Shown here in pieces: positions 1-6,355 of a stretch of DNA of 45,323 bases. Under the pieces are notes generated by a model. The model was not told where the DNA came from, ran no database searches, and saw only the letters and a program-made list of their open reading frames with translations. The translations under genes and the position numbers were made by a program. Each line of letters opens with the position of its first letter. Positions within the stretch are counted from its first letter, which is position 1. Origin of the DNA: a virus; IMG/VR virus record IMGVR_UViG_3300019888_000007, positions 1 through 45,323 of that record; one strand, given 5' to 3'.

Positions 1-92
1 TAATTTCGACAGTGCTAAGAGTTAAACTTCAATGGCAATCAACTGCTATTTGGGGTGGAACTTCGGCTTGGGTTGCTGTCGCAGTAGCATAA
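1..92 (+). CDS. 3' end of a truncated CDS, probably a fibre or tail protein
   Basis: An open frame starting at base 3 runs off the left edge and ends with TAA at 90-92, leaving about 29 residues. The visible C-terminus is small and hydrophobic (ends GGTSAWVAVAVA), as in the beta-rich tips of phage fibres. It lies just upstream of an HNH gene and another fibre-like gene on the same strand. The family cannot be assigned from so short a piece; a fibre or tail role is inferred from neighbours. Confidence 0.45.
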   Translation, partial: ISTVLRVKLQWQSTAIWGGTSAWVAVAVA

Positions 93-110
93 GTAGGATA
101 TAATGAATAT

Positions 111-602
111 ATGGCAAATAGATACATAAAAACTGAGAAAGAAATTGAATGTAGAACTTGTAAGAAATTATTTTATGTTGAACCATATTTATTGAAATCT
201 GGGAGGAAAAAGTATTGTTCAAATTTATGTCTTTACAAAGGAGATTCTTACACTAAATTATTTGAAAAAGGACATTCTCCTGTCGGTGGTGGGCATAGTA
301 TGCCGCATACAGAAGAAACTAAAAGAAAATTAAGTGGAGAAAATAGTCCCCGATGGAAAGGGGGGATAACACCTTATGGTTATACAGGTAGAAGAATCGC
401 AAGAAAAACAGTTGAGAAAATTATAAATAGAAAATTAAGAATTAAAGAGGTGGTTCATCATATTGATGAAAATACTGATAATAATCATCCATCTAATTTA
501 TTTTTATTTCGACTTGGTTCAGCACATACAAAGTGGCATCATTATTTAAAAAGAATGGGGTGGGTCGGCATATTAAAATCTAATTTATATTTATACCCGT
601 GA
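111..602 (+). CDS. HNH homing endonuclease, NUMOD3-type (free-standing)
   Basis: A protein of 163 residues. The N-terminus has a treble-clef-like CRTC...CSNLC motif (residues about 15-40). A NUMOD3-type DNA-binding motif (HTEETKRKLSGENSPRWKGG, about 66-85) follows, then an HNH_3-like core (VVHHIDENTDNNHPSNL, about 114-130). This is the usual build of phage mobile HNH nucleases that nick or cut DNA to spread their own gene. A TATAAT box at 99-104 ends 6 nt before the ATG, without a good -35 box. The gene ends in a GTGA overlap with the fibre gene. The genes on both sides look complete, so it reads as free-standing rather than intron-borne. Confidence 0.85.
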   Translation: MANRYIKTEKEIECRTCKKLFYVEPYLLKSGRKKYCSNLCLYKGDSYTKLFEKGHSPVGGGHSMPHTEETKRKLSGENSPRWKGGITPYGYTGRRIARKTVEKIINRKLRIKEVVHHIDENTDNNHPSNLFLFRLGSAHTKWHHYLKRMGWVGILKSNLYLYP

Positions 603-1645
603 GTGCGAAATTTTGGGTCGGTGGAGCTGGGACTTGGAATGCGACTAATACGCCTCATTGGTCTGCCCTTTCAGGCGGTGCGGGGGGTGCGTCCGCTCCG
701 ACTAATGCGGATGATGTGTTTTTTGATTCCGCTTCTAATGCCACGGCTTATACAGTAACTATTGCGATAGGTGCAGTTTGTCAGAGTGCAACATTTGGCA
801 ATCCAGCGTCAGGAGCTTTGACGATGGGTGGGACAGGAGTATTAAATTGCAATGGTAATTTTACTATTGCTGTCGGGGTTACACGAACGTGGACAGGCAC
901 TCTTAATTTAGGTAGTTCGCTTACGACAAAAACAATTACGTTTAATGGAACGGTAATGGCAAATAACACTACTTTTAATACTGGTGCTGTTGTTACCAAT
1001 GCGGGAACTTGGACTTTGCAAGATGATTGGAATAATGGAACAAATAGTATTCAATTCTCTCCCTCTGGGTCGAATCTTGTTACTTTGGACATAAATGGAA
1101 AAAATGTAATATGCGGAGGTTTTTCTTCTAGTGGTGCAGTCGCTCACACTCTTACATTAGGAACAGGAACTGTTACTTGTACGGCTTGGAGTTTTCCTAC
1201 GAGTGGAGCTGTTCTTAATGCAGCTTCTTCTACAATAACTACTTCGGGGAATTTTACAGGCGGAGGTAGGACGTACGGAATTGTTATTCTTTCAGGAGCT
1301 ACGCCTGTTATCGCAAACAACAATACTTTTGGGGAACTTAAAAATACAAACGCAACCGCACACACCATAGGATTTACCGCAGGCAGTACGCAAACAATCG
1401 CTAAATGGACTATATCAGGAACGGCGGGAAACTTAATTACAATAACGACCAGTGCGGCTGGCACAGCCACCCATGCTCTCATTAAGACGGGTAATGTTGT
1501 ATCGGCTGATTTTCTCGCTATCGCTCATAGCGTAGCCACGCCTCTTAACACGTGGTTCGCAGGATTAAATAGTACGAATAATCAGGCGGGAGCAACAGCA
1601 GGCAGTGGGTGGATATTCACTCCCCCTGGAAACTTTTTTATGTAA
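599..1645 (+). CDS. Tail fibre / adhesin-like beta-rich protein
   Basis: A 348-residue protein with a GTG start overlapping the HNH stop (GTGA). It begins FWVGGAGTWNATNTPHWS, a motif recalling phage appendage proteins, and is then almost entirely Thr/Ser/Asn/Gly-rich short repeats, as expected of a beta-helix or beta-prism fibre (for example NTTFNTGAVVTNAGTW). It has no signal peptide or membrane segment. It sits directly before a lysis cassette, as do the fibre genes of the minus-strand module, so receptor binding is the likely role. No enzyme domain was seen. The function is inferred from composition and position. Confidence 0.65.
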   Translation: MSAKFWVGGAGTWNATNTPHWSALSGGAGGASAPTNADDVFFDSASNATAYTVTIAIGAVCQSATFGNPASGALTMGGTGVLNCNGNFTIAVGVTRTWTGTLNLGSSLTTKTITFNGTVMANNTTFNTGAVVTNAGTWTLQDDWNNGTNSIQFSPSGSNLVTLDINGKNVICGGFSSSGAVAHTLTLGTGTVTCTAWSFPTSGAVLNAASSTITTSGNFTGGGRTYGIVILSGATPVIANNNTFGELKNTNATAHTIGFTAGSTQTIAKWTISGTAGNLITITTSAAGTATHALIKTGNVVSADFLAIAHSVATPLNTWFAGLNSTNNQAGATAGSGWIFTPPGNFFM

Positions 1646-1679
1646 TATAATGAATTATTATTAGCTTAACAAAATAATC

Positions 1680-1868
1680 ATGACAAATGTTGAAAAAGGT
1701 TTATCGTGGGTAGCTGTAATTATCATCGTAGGATTACTTGTGGCTTGGATGTGGGTTCACAATCAGAAAGTTCCCGAATCAACCGCACCTACCTATAAAA
1801 TAGGTACGCCTGAACCTGCCAAAGCATTTGACGTAAAGATTCCAAAATTTAGCGGTCTAGGAAAATAA
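1680..1868 (+). CDS. Small membrane protein, first gene of plus-strand lysis cassette
   Basis: A 62-residue protein with one transmembrane helix near residues 8-26 (LSWVAVIIIVGLLVAWMWV) and a short hydrophilic tail. It is a near-copy of the 66-residue protein at 18228-18428; 83 nt (1692-1774) are identical to the reverse complement of 18334-18416. Both copies open a lysis cassette after a fibre gene, so a lysis accessory or antiholin-like role is possible. No family was recognised. Confidence 0.7.
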   Translation: MTNVEKGLSWVAVIIIVGLLVAWMWVHNQKVPESTAPTYKIGTPEPAKAFDVKIPKFSGLGK

Positions 1869-1869
1869 T

Positions 1870-2025
1870 ATGGACGAAAAGGAAGACGATGAAAAATACA
1901 AGAACCAAGATAGGTGGGATAAACGCTACTCTCTCAAATGGGCAGAGAAAGTTTTAATCTATGTCGGTTCGGCTATCGGAGCATTGATACTAGCTAAACT
2001 TATTAGTTTGATTTTAATAAAATGA
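1870..2025 (+). CDS. Small membrane protein, possible holin partner
   Basis: A 51-residue protein with a charged N-terminus (MDEKEDDEKYKNQDRWDKR) followed by one transmembrane helix near residues 30-50 (VLIYVGSAIGALILAKLISL). Its stop overlaps the next start (ATGA at 2022). It occupies the slot that a 78-residue membrane protein fills in the minus-strand cassette (17990-18226), with no clear sequence match. A role in membrane disruption or its timing is inferred from location only. Confidence 0.6.
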   Translation: MDEKEDDEKYKNQDRWDKRYSLKWAEKVLIYVGSAIGALILAKLISLILIK

Positions 2026-2564
2026 AAGAGATATTGCAGAAACTTCACATATCAAAGAGAGCATACATAACTGGACTGATTATTTTCATCGTAGTGGGAT
2101 ACTCTTTTCTTTTCTATCTGCAACAGTTAGACGGAACTGCCATCTCCCCAGTTTATGAGTTTCCAAAAGATACTTTAATCACTGACATCCCCGATACCAC
2201 TCATACTAAAAATGTTGGTACGTATAAAGACTTAATAGGAACTTACTCTCTTAAAACGGATAAAGGGGTCTACGCCCCGGGTGAAATGATTTACGTTTAT
2301 ATGAGTTTCTGCAAGTACAGGAGTTTAGATGCGACTATCCAATGGTCTTTCATTGATGGAATGGTTATCACCTTGCCCCCTGAACCCGACCAATTCACCA
2401 CTCCTGCGTGCTATAATAATGTATTAGTACCGACAGTCAGAGTGCCGACGGAAGCAAAACTGAAATGGTCTGATGTTCACTTGCAAGGTTATGCGAAAGT
2501 TCAGGTGAATAGTTTGCGAACGATAGTAGTCGGCTATCAGACAAATATATTCTTTGTTCAATGA
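2022..2564 (+). CDS. Membrane-anchored exported protein of unknown function
   Basis: A 180-residue protein. After a short basic N-terminus comes a hydrophobic helix at about 16-33 (ITGLIIFIVVGYSFLFYL), acting as signal anchor, then about 145 residues with a beta-strand-rich look (YSLKTDKGVYAPGEMIYVYM) and two cysteines (near 97 and 129) that could form a disulphide outside the cytoplasm. It sits inside the plus-strand lysis cassette and has no counterpart in the minus-strand cassette. A spanin-like or superinfection-exclusion role would fit, but neither is shown. Confidence 0.55.
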   Translation: MKEILQKLHISKRAYITGLIIFIVVGYSFLFYLQQLDGTAISPVYEFPKDTLITDIPDTTHTKNVGTYKDLIGTYSLKTDKGVYAPGEMIYVYMSFCKYRSLDATIQWSFIDGMVITLPPEPDQFTTPACYNNVLVPTVRVPTEAKLKWSDVHLQGYAKVQVNSLRTIVVGYQTNIFFVQ

Positions 2565-2647
2565 TTGACACGATATTTTCCTTTATATTTGTAGTTATTA
2601 TGGTGGTGTTGGTTCTGGTAGTAATCACAAATAATTTAGATGATTAA
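2561..2647 (+). CDS. 28-residue single-helix membrane peptide
   Basis: ATG at 2561 overlaps the upstream stop (ATGA). The peptide is one long hydrophobic helix (FSFIFVVIMVVLVLVVI) with an acidic tail (NNLDD). Its size and position in a lysis cassette resemble small pinholin or holin-modulator peptides, but there is no family match. It has no equivalent in the minus-strand cassette. Confidence 0.45.
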   Translation: MIDTIFSFIFVVIMVVLVLVVITNNLDD

Positions 2648-2770
2648 ATGACTAGCAAGACAAAGAGAAAAGTTAAGAAGAAAATAAAGAAAGCCAATAA
2701 GGTTAAGAAGAAACCGATTTCCAACGAGGTTGAGTTGGAGAATAATTTATTAGATGAGTTTGATGATTAA
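2648..2770 (+). CDS. Small highly basic peptide
   Basis: A 40-residue ORF; its ATG begins right after the stop of the upstream membrane peptide. The first half is very lysine-rich (SKTKRKVKKKIKKANKVKKK), and the second half is acidic (ELENNLLDEFDD). It has no membrane segment. It lies between two membrane-protein genes of the lysis cassette. The function is unknown; the charge pattern suggests binding to nucleic acid or an acidic surface. It may be a chance ORF, although the spacing to its neighbours is tight. Confidence 0.4.
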   Translation: MTSKTKRKVKKKIKKANKVKKKPISNEVELENNLLDEFDD

Positions 2771-2774
2771 ATTT

Positions 2775-3014
2775 ATGGATATAACAAATTTTTTGGCAAT
2801 AAGTATTATCGGGGTTGTGTTGTCACTTGCTTTTGAGTATTTCAAAGGTGCGACAAGCAGTCCATTAAGGAGTAAGTTGTGGGCGGTCGGGTTGTCAGTG
2901 GTGGTGGGGGGTGTTTATACTATTTTTCGGGATACTGTTTTATGGACTACGATACTCGGAGTGTTAGCTTCCGCTAGTACAGTATATGCACTTTTTGTCT
3001 CACCGAACAAATGA
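2775..3014 (+). CDS. Putative holin (plus-strand cassette)
   Basis: A 79-residue protein from ATG 2775; an in-frame ATG at 2754 would overlap the upstream gene and is less likely. It has three hydrophobic stretches (FLAISIIGVVLSLAF, LWAVGLSVVVGGVYTIF, LWTTILGVLASASTVYALF) and a short polar tail, the typical shape of a class I holin that makes the hole through which endolysin acts. It is clearly homologous to the 78-residue protein at 17717-17953 (shared VLSLAFEYFK and TILGxLAxSxTxYALF). An endolysin gene follows within 150 nt, which supports the call. Confidence 0.7.
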   Translation: MDITNFLAISIIGVVLSLAFEYFKGATSSPLRSKLWAVGLSVVVGGVYTIFRDTVLWTTILGVLASASTVYALFVSPNK

Positions 3015-3166
3015 TTCCAAGAGAAAAAGGAACGGATAGCCACCAAGACAAATACAAATGTGCGATGTGTGGCAAAGTTTCCAAACAGGAAATGGAATTT
3101 GTTTTAGGAATGAACGCTTTTGCGTGTGCTGCTTGCTTTTATAGGTTACAAAATCTAAATGAATAA
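3011..3166 (+). CDS. Small zinc-ribbon protein
   Basis: A 51-residue protein; its ATG overlaps the holin stop and its stop overlaps the endolysin start. It has two CxxC pairs (CAMC and CAAC), likely one zinc site. It is homologous to the product of 17559-17720, which sits in the same place between holin and endolysin. The conserved pairing with the lysis genes suggests a role in late expression or lysis, but no function is known. Confidence 0.65.
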   Translation: MIPREKGTDSHQDKYKCAMCGKVSKQEMEFVLGMNAFACAACFYRLQNLNE

Positions 3167-4115
3167 AAAACTTTTCCAAAATGGTTTAGCCCATGATACT
3201 AGAAGTGATATGGATAAAGCTCGGGATTACAGAAAACCCGAGACTGGCTTGCCCATTACTTGGATTGAAAAACCCGAGAGTGAGTGGAAGCGGTACACTC
3301 CGAGAGAACAATCAAGTTCTCTTTCGTGTATGGCTCAAAGCGGAGCTAAAGCGATAGAAACAATTTCAGGAATAGTGGAATCCGCTCATCCACCATATCG
3401 CAGGAGAAGCAATTATCCTGAAGGCGGAATGTGGACGCAAGATTTGGGCAATTTAATCAAGAATCTAGGCACAACCACTGAACTCCTAGACATATCCCAA
3501 AATCAGAACGAAACGCTCTTAAATCGCACCGTAGACGTTCCTACACCCATAAAAATAGGAGGTTACTTCTTCGTTAATCCTAATAGCATTGATGACATTG
3601 CCTATACTATTCTAAATTACAAACATTGTATTCTAATCGTTCATGGTTGCAAAAAAGAATGGACAGCTATACCGCAAGCAGATTCTCTTGAGATTCCCGC
3701 AAACTACGACTTCGGACACGCCTGTACAGCTATTGATTACTTTTCCTATAAAGGACAAAAAGCCCTTTTAATTGAAGATTCTACGGGACATTTCAATTCA
3801 CTGGACGGAAAAGGAAGAAGGATAATTACGGAAGAGTTCTTAAAGGCTAGAATAGTGGATGCGATGTATTTTATTGTTGAAATTCCCGTTCCTCCTTTCA
3901 AGTTTACCCAGACAATGAAAATAGGAAGCAAAGGGGCACAAGTCGTGGAGCTTCAGAAGTTTCTAAATAAATTTGAGAAAAGCACTCTCATAACAGACGG
4001 CTGGTATGGCTTGAAGACCGCCACAATAGTAAAATTGTTTCAGCAACACCACGGGCTTGTGGAAGATTCCATATTCGGTCTAAAGTCCCGCACAGTTGCT
4101 AATTTAATGATATGA
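3159..4115 (+). CDS. Endolysin: papain/C39-like cysteine peptidase with peptidoglycan-binding domain
   Basis: A 318-residue protein. Residues about 45-240 look like a papain-fold (C39/transglutaminase-like) peptidase: a candidate catalytic Cys57 in SSLSCMAQSG, His187 in FGHACTAIDYF, and Asp207 in LLIEDSTG. Residues 252-318 form a PG_binding_1 domain (MKIGSKGAQVVELQKFL...DGWYGLKTATIVKLFQ). There is no signal peptide, so export through the holin is expected. The minus-strand endolysin (16726-17448) keeps the binding domain but has an M23 catalytic domain instead. The cysteine-peptidase assignment rests on motif spacing and is less certain than the binding domain. Confidence 0.75.
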   Translation: MNKKLFQNGLAHDTRSDMDKARDYRKPETGLPITWIEKPESEWKRYTPREQSSSLSCMAQSGAKAIETISGIVESAHPPYRRRSNYPEGGMWTQDLGNLIKNLGTTTELLDISQNQNETLLNRTVDVPTPIKIGGYFFVNPNSIDDIAYTILNYKHCILIVHGCKKEWTAIPQADSLEIPANYDFGHACTAIDYFSYKGQKALLIEDSTGHFNSLDGKGRRIITEEFLKARIVDAMYFIVEIPVPPFKFTQTMKIGSKGAQVVELQKFLNKFEKSTLITDGWYGLKTATIVKLFQQHHGLVEDSIFGLKSRTVANLMI

Positions 4116-4354
4116 AACACAAAAACAAGAACTACGTAGATAGTCCAAGTCAAGTAAAAATAGACAGTAAACCTCCTTTAACCGACCAAATAAAGAAAGA
4201 TGCCCTAGATGAAATCATAGAAAGAGAATCTCCAAAGTTAAAACCACTGGAAAAGAAGACCAGCCTGCTCCCGAAGGGCTGGCAGGGAAGTTTCTTTCCT
4301 TACTGCATTTTAGTTATTATTTTCGCAGTTGTTTTGTTTCTTTTACTTCGTTAA
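4112..4354 (+). CDS. Tail-anchored small membrane protein, last gene of lysis cassette
   Basis: An 80-residue protein whose ATG overlaps the endolysin stop. The N-terminal 55 residues are charged and the C-terminus is one transmembrane helix (FPYCILVIIFAVVLFLLLR). It is almost the same protein as 16521-16733, with 100 nt (4137-4236) identical to the reverse complement of 16612-16711. This copy is 10 residues longer because of a 30-nt palindrome-bearing insert near 4258-4288. The location after the endolysin suggests a lysis accessory such as a spanin component, but this is unproven. Confidence 0.65.
   Translation: MKHKNKNYVDSPSQVKIDSKPPLTDQIKKDALDEIIERESPKLKPLEKKTSLLPKGWQGSFFPYCILVIIFAVVLFLLLR
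4260..4282. repeat. Palindromic insert inside a coding frame
   Basis: The arms CCAGCC (4260-4265) and GGCTGG (4277-4282) lie inside a stretch of about 30 nt that the paralogue at 16521-16733 lacks. The insert is in frame and adds ten residues (TSLLPKGWQG) just before the membrane helix. A short, GC-rich, frame-preserving palindrome in an AT-rich gene resembles small palindromic elements known to lodge in bacterial reading frames. Confidence 0.6.
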
Positions 4355-4382
4355 AACACCCGCTTCAAAGGGAAACTTGGTT

Positions 4383-4604
4383 TTATAATAAATTTGCTAT
4401 CTCCTCCAAAATCTTAAATATTTTTCTAGCGTAGAATCTTGCAGTCTCCTTGTCCGCTTCGGGTAATTCTCTGTAAGGTCGCCATAACTTCTTCCACCTT
4501 TCTAGTCTTTCTTTGCTTACTTCATCGGATATACTTTTAGAGAAGGCGATGAATTGCTGATGTTCTAGACCTGCGAGGCGTTCCAAAATTTGTTCGTCAG
4601 TCAT
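4383..4604 (-). CDS. Small hypothetical early protein
   Basis: A 73-residue helical, charged protein. The C-terminal part (ERWKKLWRPYRELPEADKETARFYARKIF) follows a pattern seen in many small phage proteins (W...PY.eL.e..K...r..A). It is the last gene of the minus-strand early run and converges on the plus-strand lysis cassette, 28 nt away. Its start overlaps the upstream stop. The function is unknown. It is absent from the related cluster at 44.3-45.3 kb. Confidence 0.65.
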   Translation of the reverse strand: MTDEQILERLAGLEHQQFIAFSKSISDEVSKERLERWKKLWRPYRELPEADKETARFYARKIFKILEEIANLL

Positions 4605-4774
4605 ACTAAAAAACTTTTAAGAAAATCAATCAGCTTCGACCTCTTTGACTTTTCAGGAATGTATTTTGGAGTAGGTATGGGTGGAGATTTACTCCATTCC
4701 ACTAAACTTTCTAGGTTTGCTCTTTTTTGTATCTCATCTTTTATTGACCACGAATGAGGATTAAATTCTTTCAT
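4601..4774 (-). CDS. Small hypothetical protein (MKEFNP family, copy A)
   Basis: A 57-residue protein with ATGA overlaps at both ends. It is homologous to 44446-44625: both begin MKEFNP and share SW-IKDEIQKRANLE-LVEWSK-PPIPTPK. The conserved Pro-rich turn suggests a small helical binding protein. It has no recognised domain. The two copies diverge at the C-terminus. Confidence 0.6.
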   Translation of the reverse strand: MKEFNPHSWSIKDEIQKRANLESLVEWSKSPPIPTPKYIPEKSKRSKLIDFLKSFLV

Positions 4775-4974
4775 TTTATCTCTCTAAAAATTATTTCCAC
4801 TGGTAATATCTTATGGTAATTATTATCTGTTGAACCTTTCTTGTATTCTTCGGCGAATTTGCTCTCCGCCAATCTTTTACTGGTAAATATCCACGGATTT
4901 GTGGAAGGACACAAAATCCATTTTCTATATCCTGCGGGTTTTTGGAAAATCGCCCAGGCTTTTATTTTTTTCAT
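4771..4974 (-). CDS. Small hypothetical protein
   Basis: A 67-residue basic, aromatic-rich protein (MKKIKAWAIFQKPAGYRKWILC...). Its ATG overlaps the upstream stop, and its TGA overlaps the next ATG. The matching slot of the other cluster (44622-44762) carries a different short basic protein beginning MKKK, so this position is variable between the clusters. No domain was seen. Confidence 0.6.
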   Translation of the reverse strand: MKKIKAWAIFQKPAGYRKWILCPSTNPWIFTSKRLAESKFAEEYKKGSTDNNYHKILPVEIIFREIK

Positions 4975-5132
4975 TTTCTTTTATCCCACGCATTGTGAAT
5001 AATCATTGGCGATTCATACAAAATTCCACCATCTCCTGATTCTATTTTAGGCAGACATGGACAATCAATCCCTTCCTCTTTGTGAGGAAAAATATCATTT
5101 ATTGGCAAGATGTGAAGTGATTTTTCTTCCAT
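4971..5132 (-). CDS. Small conserved phage protein with CPC and HNAWD motifs
   Basis: A 53-residue protein ending in HNAWDKRK, with HILPINDIFPH near the N-terminus and a CPC motif in the middle. This layout (H-hPxND...H...C.C.P...hHNaxD.R) is a recurring pattern in small early proteins of many phages. The His and Cys residues could bind a metal. The biological role is not known. It is absent from the cluster at 44.3-45.3 kb. Confidence 0.6.
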   Translation of the reverse strand: MEEKSLHILPINDIFPHKEEGIDCPCLPKIESGDGGILYESPMIIHNAWDKRK

Positions 5133-5136
5133 ATAT

Positions 5137-5343
5137 TTATCTCTCTATGAGAGCGGGGGTAATAGGGGCAAATCCTATAATCGTATTATCAATAATTTCA
5201 CGACCTTCGGAAACTTCTTTTAAGTGAGACAACAACCATTGATAATCCGCTACATTTTCAAGAGTCATTTCAAGAATTGAAAATGCCAATTTCCTCTGTC
5301 CGTTTACATATCCTTGACTATACTTGTTTTCTTCCTCTTTCAT
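5137..5343 (-). CDS. Small hypothetical protein (MKEEENKYSQG family, copy A)
   Basis: A 68-residue, mainly helical protein. It is homologous to 44769-44987 with long shared stretches (QGYxxGQRKLAFSILE and DYQWLLSHLKEVSEGRE), diverging only in the last dozen residues. It has no recognised domain. Strong conservation between two clusters in which other genes differ suggests a selected function. Confidence 0.65.
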   Translation of the reverse strand: MKEEENKYSQGYVNGQRKLAFSILEMTLENVADYQWLLSHLKEVSEGREIIDNTIIGFAPITPALIER

Positions 5344-5349
5344 TTTCTT

Positions 5350-5442
5350 TTAATCTACGCAACTAACTAATAAATCTTGATAAAGTGCTTGTGGGGAAAG
5401 TTCGGGGAGTTTTTCGTTTCGTGCTTGATAACTACTAAACAT
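5350..5442 (-). CDS. Possible 30-residue peptide
   Basis: This ORF (MFSSYQARNEKLPELSPQAL...) fills the space between two better-supported small genes and ends 7 nt before the next start. It has no domain or clear ribosome-binding site and no homologue in the other cluster. It is kept as a weak candidate because the operon otherwise has almost no gaps. Confidence 0.25.
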   Translation of the reverse strand: MFSSYQARNEKLPELSPQALYQDLLVSCVD

Positions 5443-5511
5443 TGGATTTCAAGTATCAGCACATTCCTTGACCTACCTACCCCCATTCCCCCACAGACAC
5501 TCTATCTCTTT

Positions 5512-5679
5512 TCATTTTATTATATTTTCTAATAATTCCTTCTTCCAAATTCCACAATTAACACAAAAATCCACGGGGCGTGTTTTACTATGCTTGACAG
5601 TGGAATCTTCTTTGTCAAGCCAAGTGTCTGTTCCTATAAACTTATGTCCAAAAATTCGGCAATATAATCTTTCTTTCAT
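5512..5679 (-). CDS. Small zinc-binding protein (DUF1660-like)
   Basis: A 55-residue protein starting MKERLYCRIFGHKF and carrying a later CVNCG motif. The N-terminal CRxFGHK followed by a CxxCG is the signature of small phage DUF1660-type proteins. A single zinc site (Cys, His, Cys, Cys) is likely. The function of the family is unknown. About 70 nt on its 3' side carry only the weak 30-residue ORF. Confidence 0.55.
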   Translation of the reverse strand: MKERLYCRIFGHKFIGTDTWLDKEDSTVKHSKTRPVDFCVNCGIWKKELLENIIK

Positions 5680-5700
5680 TTCTTTATGCTCTTGATAAAT

Positions 5701-5943
5701 CTACATTGTTAATAAACACTTTGAACATTGTTTTGTCGGAGGTGGCATTGAACCTCCCCAAGCACCTGTAAAATAGTAGTCTTGCATATCGTGTGGCGGA
5801 CAAGATATTACATTCTTTACTATTTTTTCAGCTTCATATTGTTCATCAAGATAATCTAAAATTGCTTGTAACCACGAATCCTCACTGGTCATAGAGTTTT
5901 TAATCTTCTCTCGTATTTCTTGTATTCTTATACTTGGTTTCAT
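5701..5943 (-). CDS. Small hypothetical protein with C-terminal metal-binding motif
   Basis: An 80-residue protein. The first half is helical and charged. The second half has CPPHD and CSKC, spaced to hold one zinc ion, around a Gly/Pro-rich loop (GAWGGSMPPPT). It is one of several tiny Cys-rich proteins in this early cluster. No homologue is visible elsewhere in the window and no family was recognised. Confidence 0.6.
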   Translation of the reverse strand: MKPSIRIQEIREKIKNSMTSEDSWLQAILDYLDEQYEAEKIVKNVISCPPHDMQDYYFTGAWGGSMPPPTKQCSKCLLTM

Positions 5944-5950
5944 AAATCTT

Positions 5951-6112
5951 TTAATCCATAAATTCTTTTAATATATTTTCTAATTGTTTTAGGGTGATAA
6001 AATACTGTCTTGAAAATTGTTCTGTTGAAACTATTTGTGGTTTATTCTCTTTGGCAATTTTATCCGCCTTAATATATATTTCTTCTAACATAGCTTGTTG
6101 TATTGATTTCAT
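5951..6112 (-). CDS. Small helical hypothetical protein
   Basis: A 53-residue, mostly helical protein (MKSIQQAMLEEIY...), read from ATG 6112. The upstream 24 nt (TATTTTTAATAATATACACC on the plus strand, just right of the ATG) are the same as those at the matching place near 45155, where an unrelated 46-residue protein follows. The gene therefore appears to have been swapped behind a conserved leader. The function is unknown. Confidence 0.55.
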   Translation of the reverse strand: MKSIQQAMLEEIYIKADKIAKENKPQIVSTEQFSRQYFITLKQLENILKEFMD

Positions 6113-6135
6113 ATATTTTTAATAATATACACCGC

Positions 6136-6354
6136 CTATGATATTTCTATTGGTTTTTTATAATCTGCGGGCTTGCCGACTTTTACGACAACTTTCGGGG
6201 CAACTAGAGATTGGTCTTTATATATCGCCAGATACCATTGCTCGTCAAAGATTAAAGGTTCAAGATTAACTTCATAGCCGTTTTCAAGCATAAGTTTGAA
6301 ATAACCTAGTCCGTCTTTTTCCCAACTTTTTAATGCTTCGTGTGTATCTTCCAT
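6136..6354 (-). CDS. Small hypothetical protein (MEDTHEAL family), at the repeat junction
   Basis: A 72-residue protein with a beta-rich second half (NLEPLIFDEQWYLAIYKDQS). Bases 6155-6281 within it are identical to the last 127 nt of the window, where the same gene is cut off at the right edge. Only the last few residues differ between copies (KKPIEIS versus KNPRKIS). It therefore sits at the fork between the 39-kb circle and the left branch. The role is unknown. Confidence 0.65.
   Translation of the reverse strand: MEDTHEALKSWEKDGLGYFKLMLENGYEVNLEPLIFDEQWYLAIYKDQSLVAPKVVVKVGKPADYKKPIEIS
6155..6281. repeat. 127-nt exact direct repeat, left copy
   Basis: This is identical base for base to 45197-45323, the last 127 bases of the window; the bases just outside differ on the left (6154 T versus 45196 G). 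A repeat that ends exactly at the contig end and has length 127 is what a k=127 de Bruijn assembly leaves at a circular closure or a fork. Confidence 0.9.
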
Positions 6355-6355
6355 T

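Noticed and set aside
92-598. Group I intron or intein around the left HNH gene
   Set aside because: The frame upstream ends in a natural stop at 90-92 and the downstream gene has its own start; no split gene and no P1/P7 pairing was found.
781-1482. Minus-strand frames opposite the left fibre gene
   Set aside because: They arise from low-complexity coding on the plus strand; no neighbours on that strand.
4355-4382. Bidirectional terminator between the convergent genes
   Set aside because: Only short CCC/GGG and weak AAAAC/GGTTTT pairing is visible; the stem is too poor to claim.
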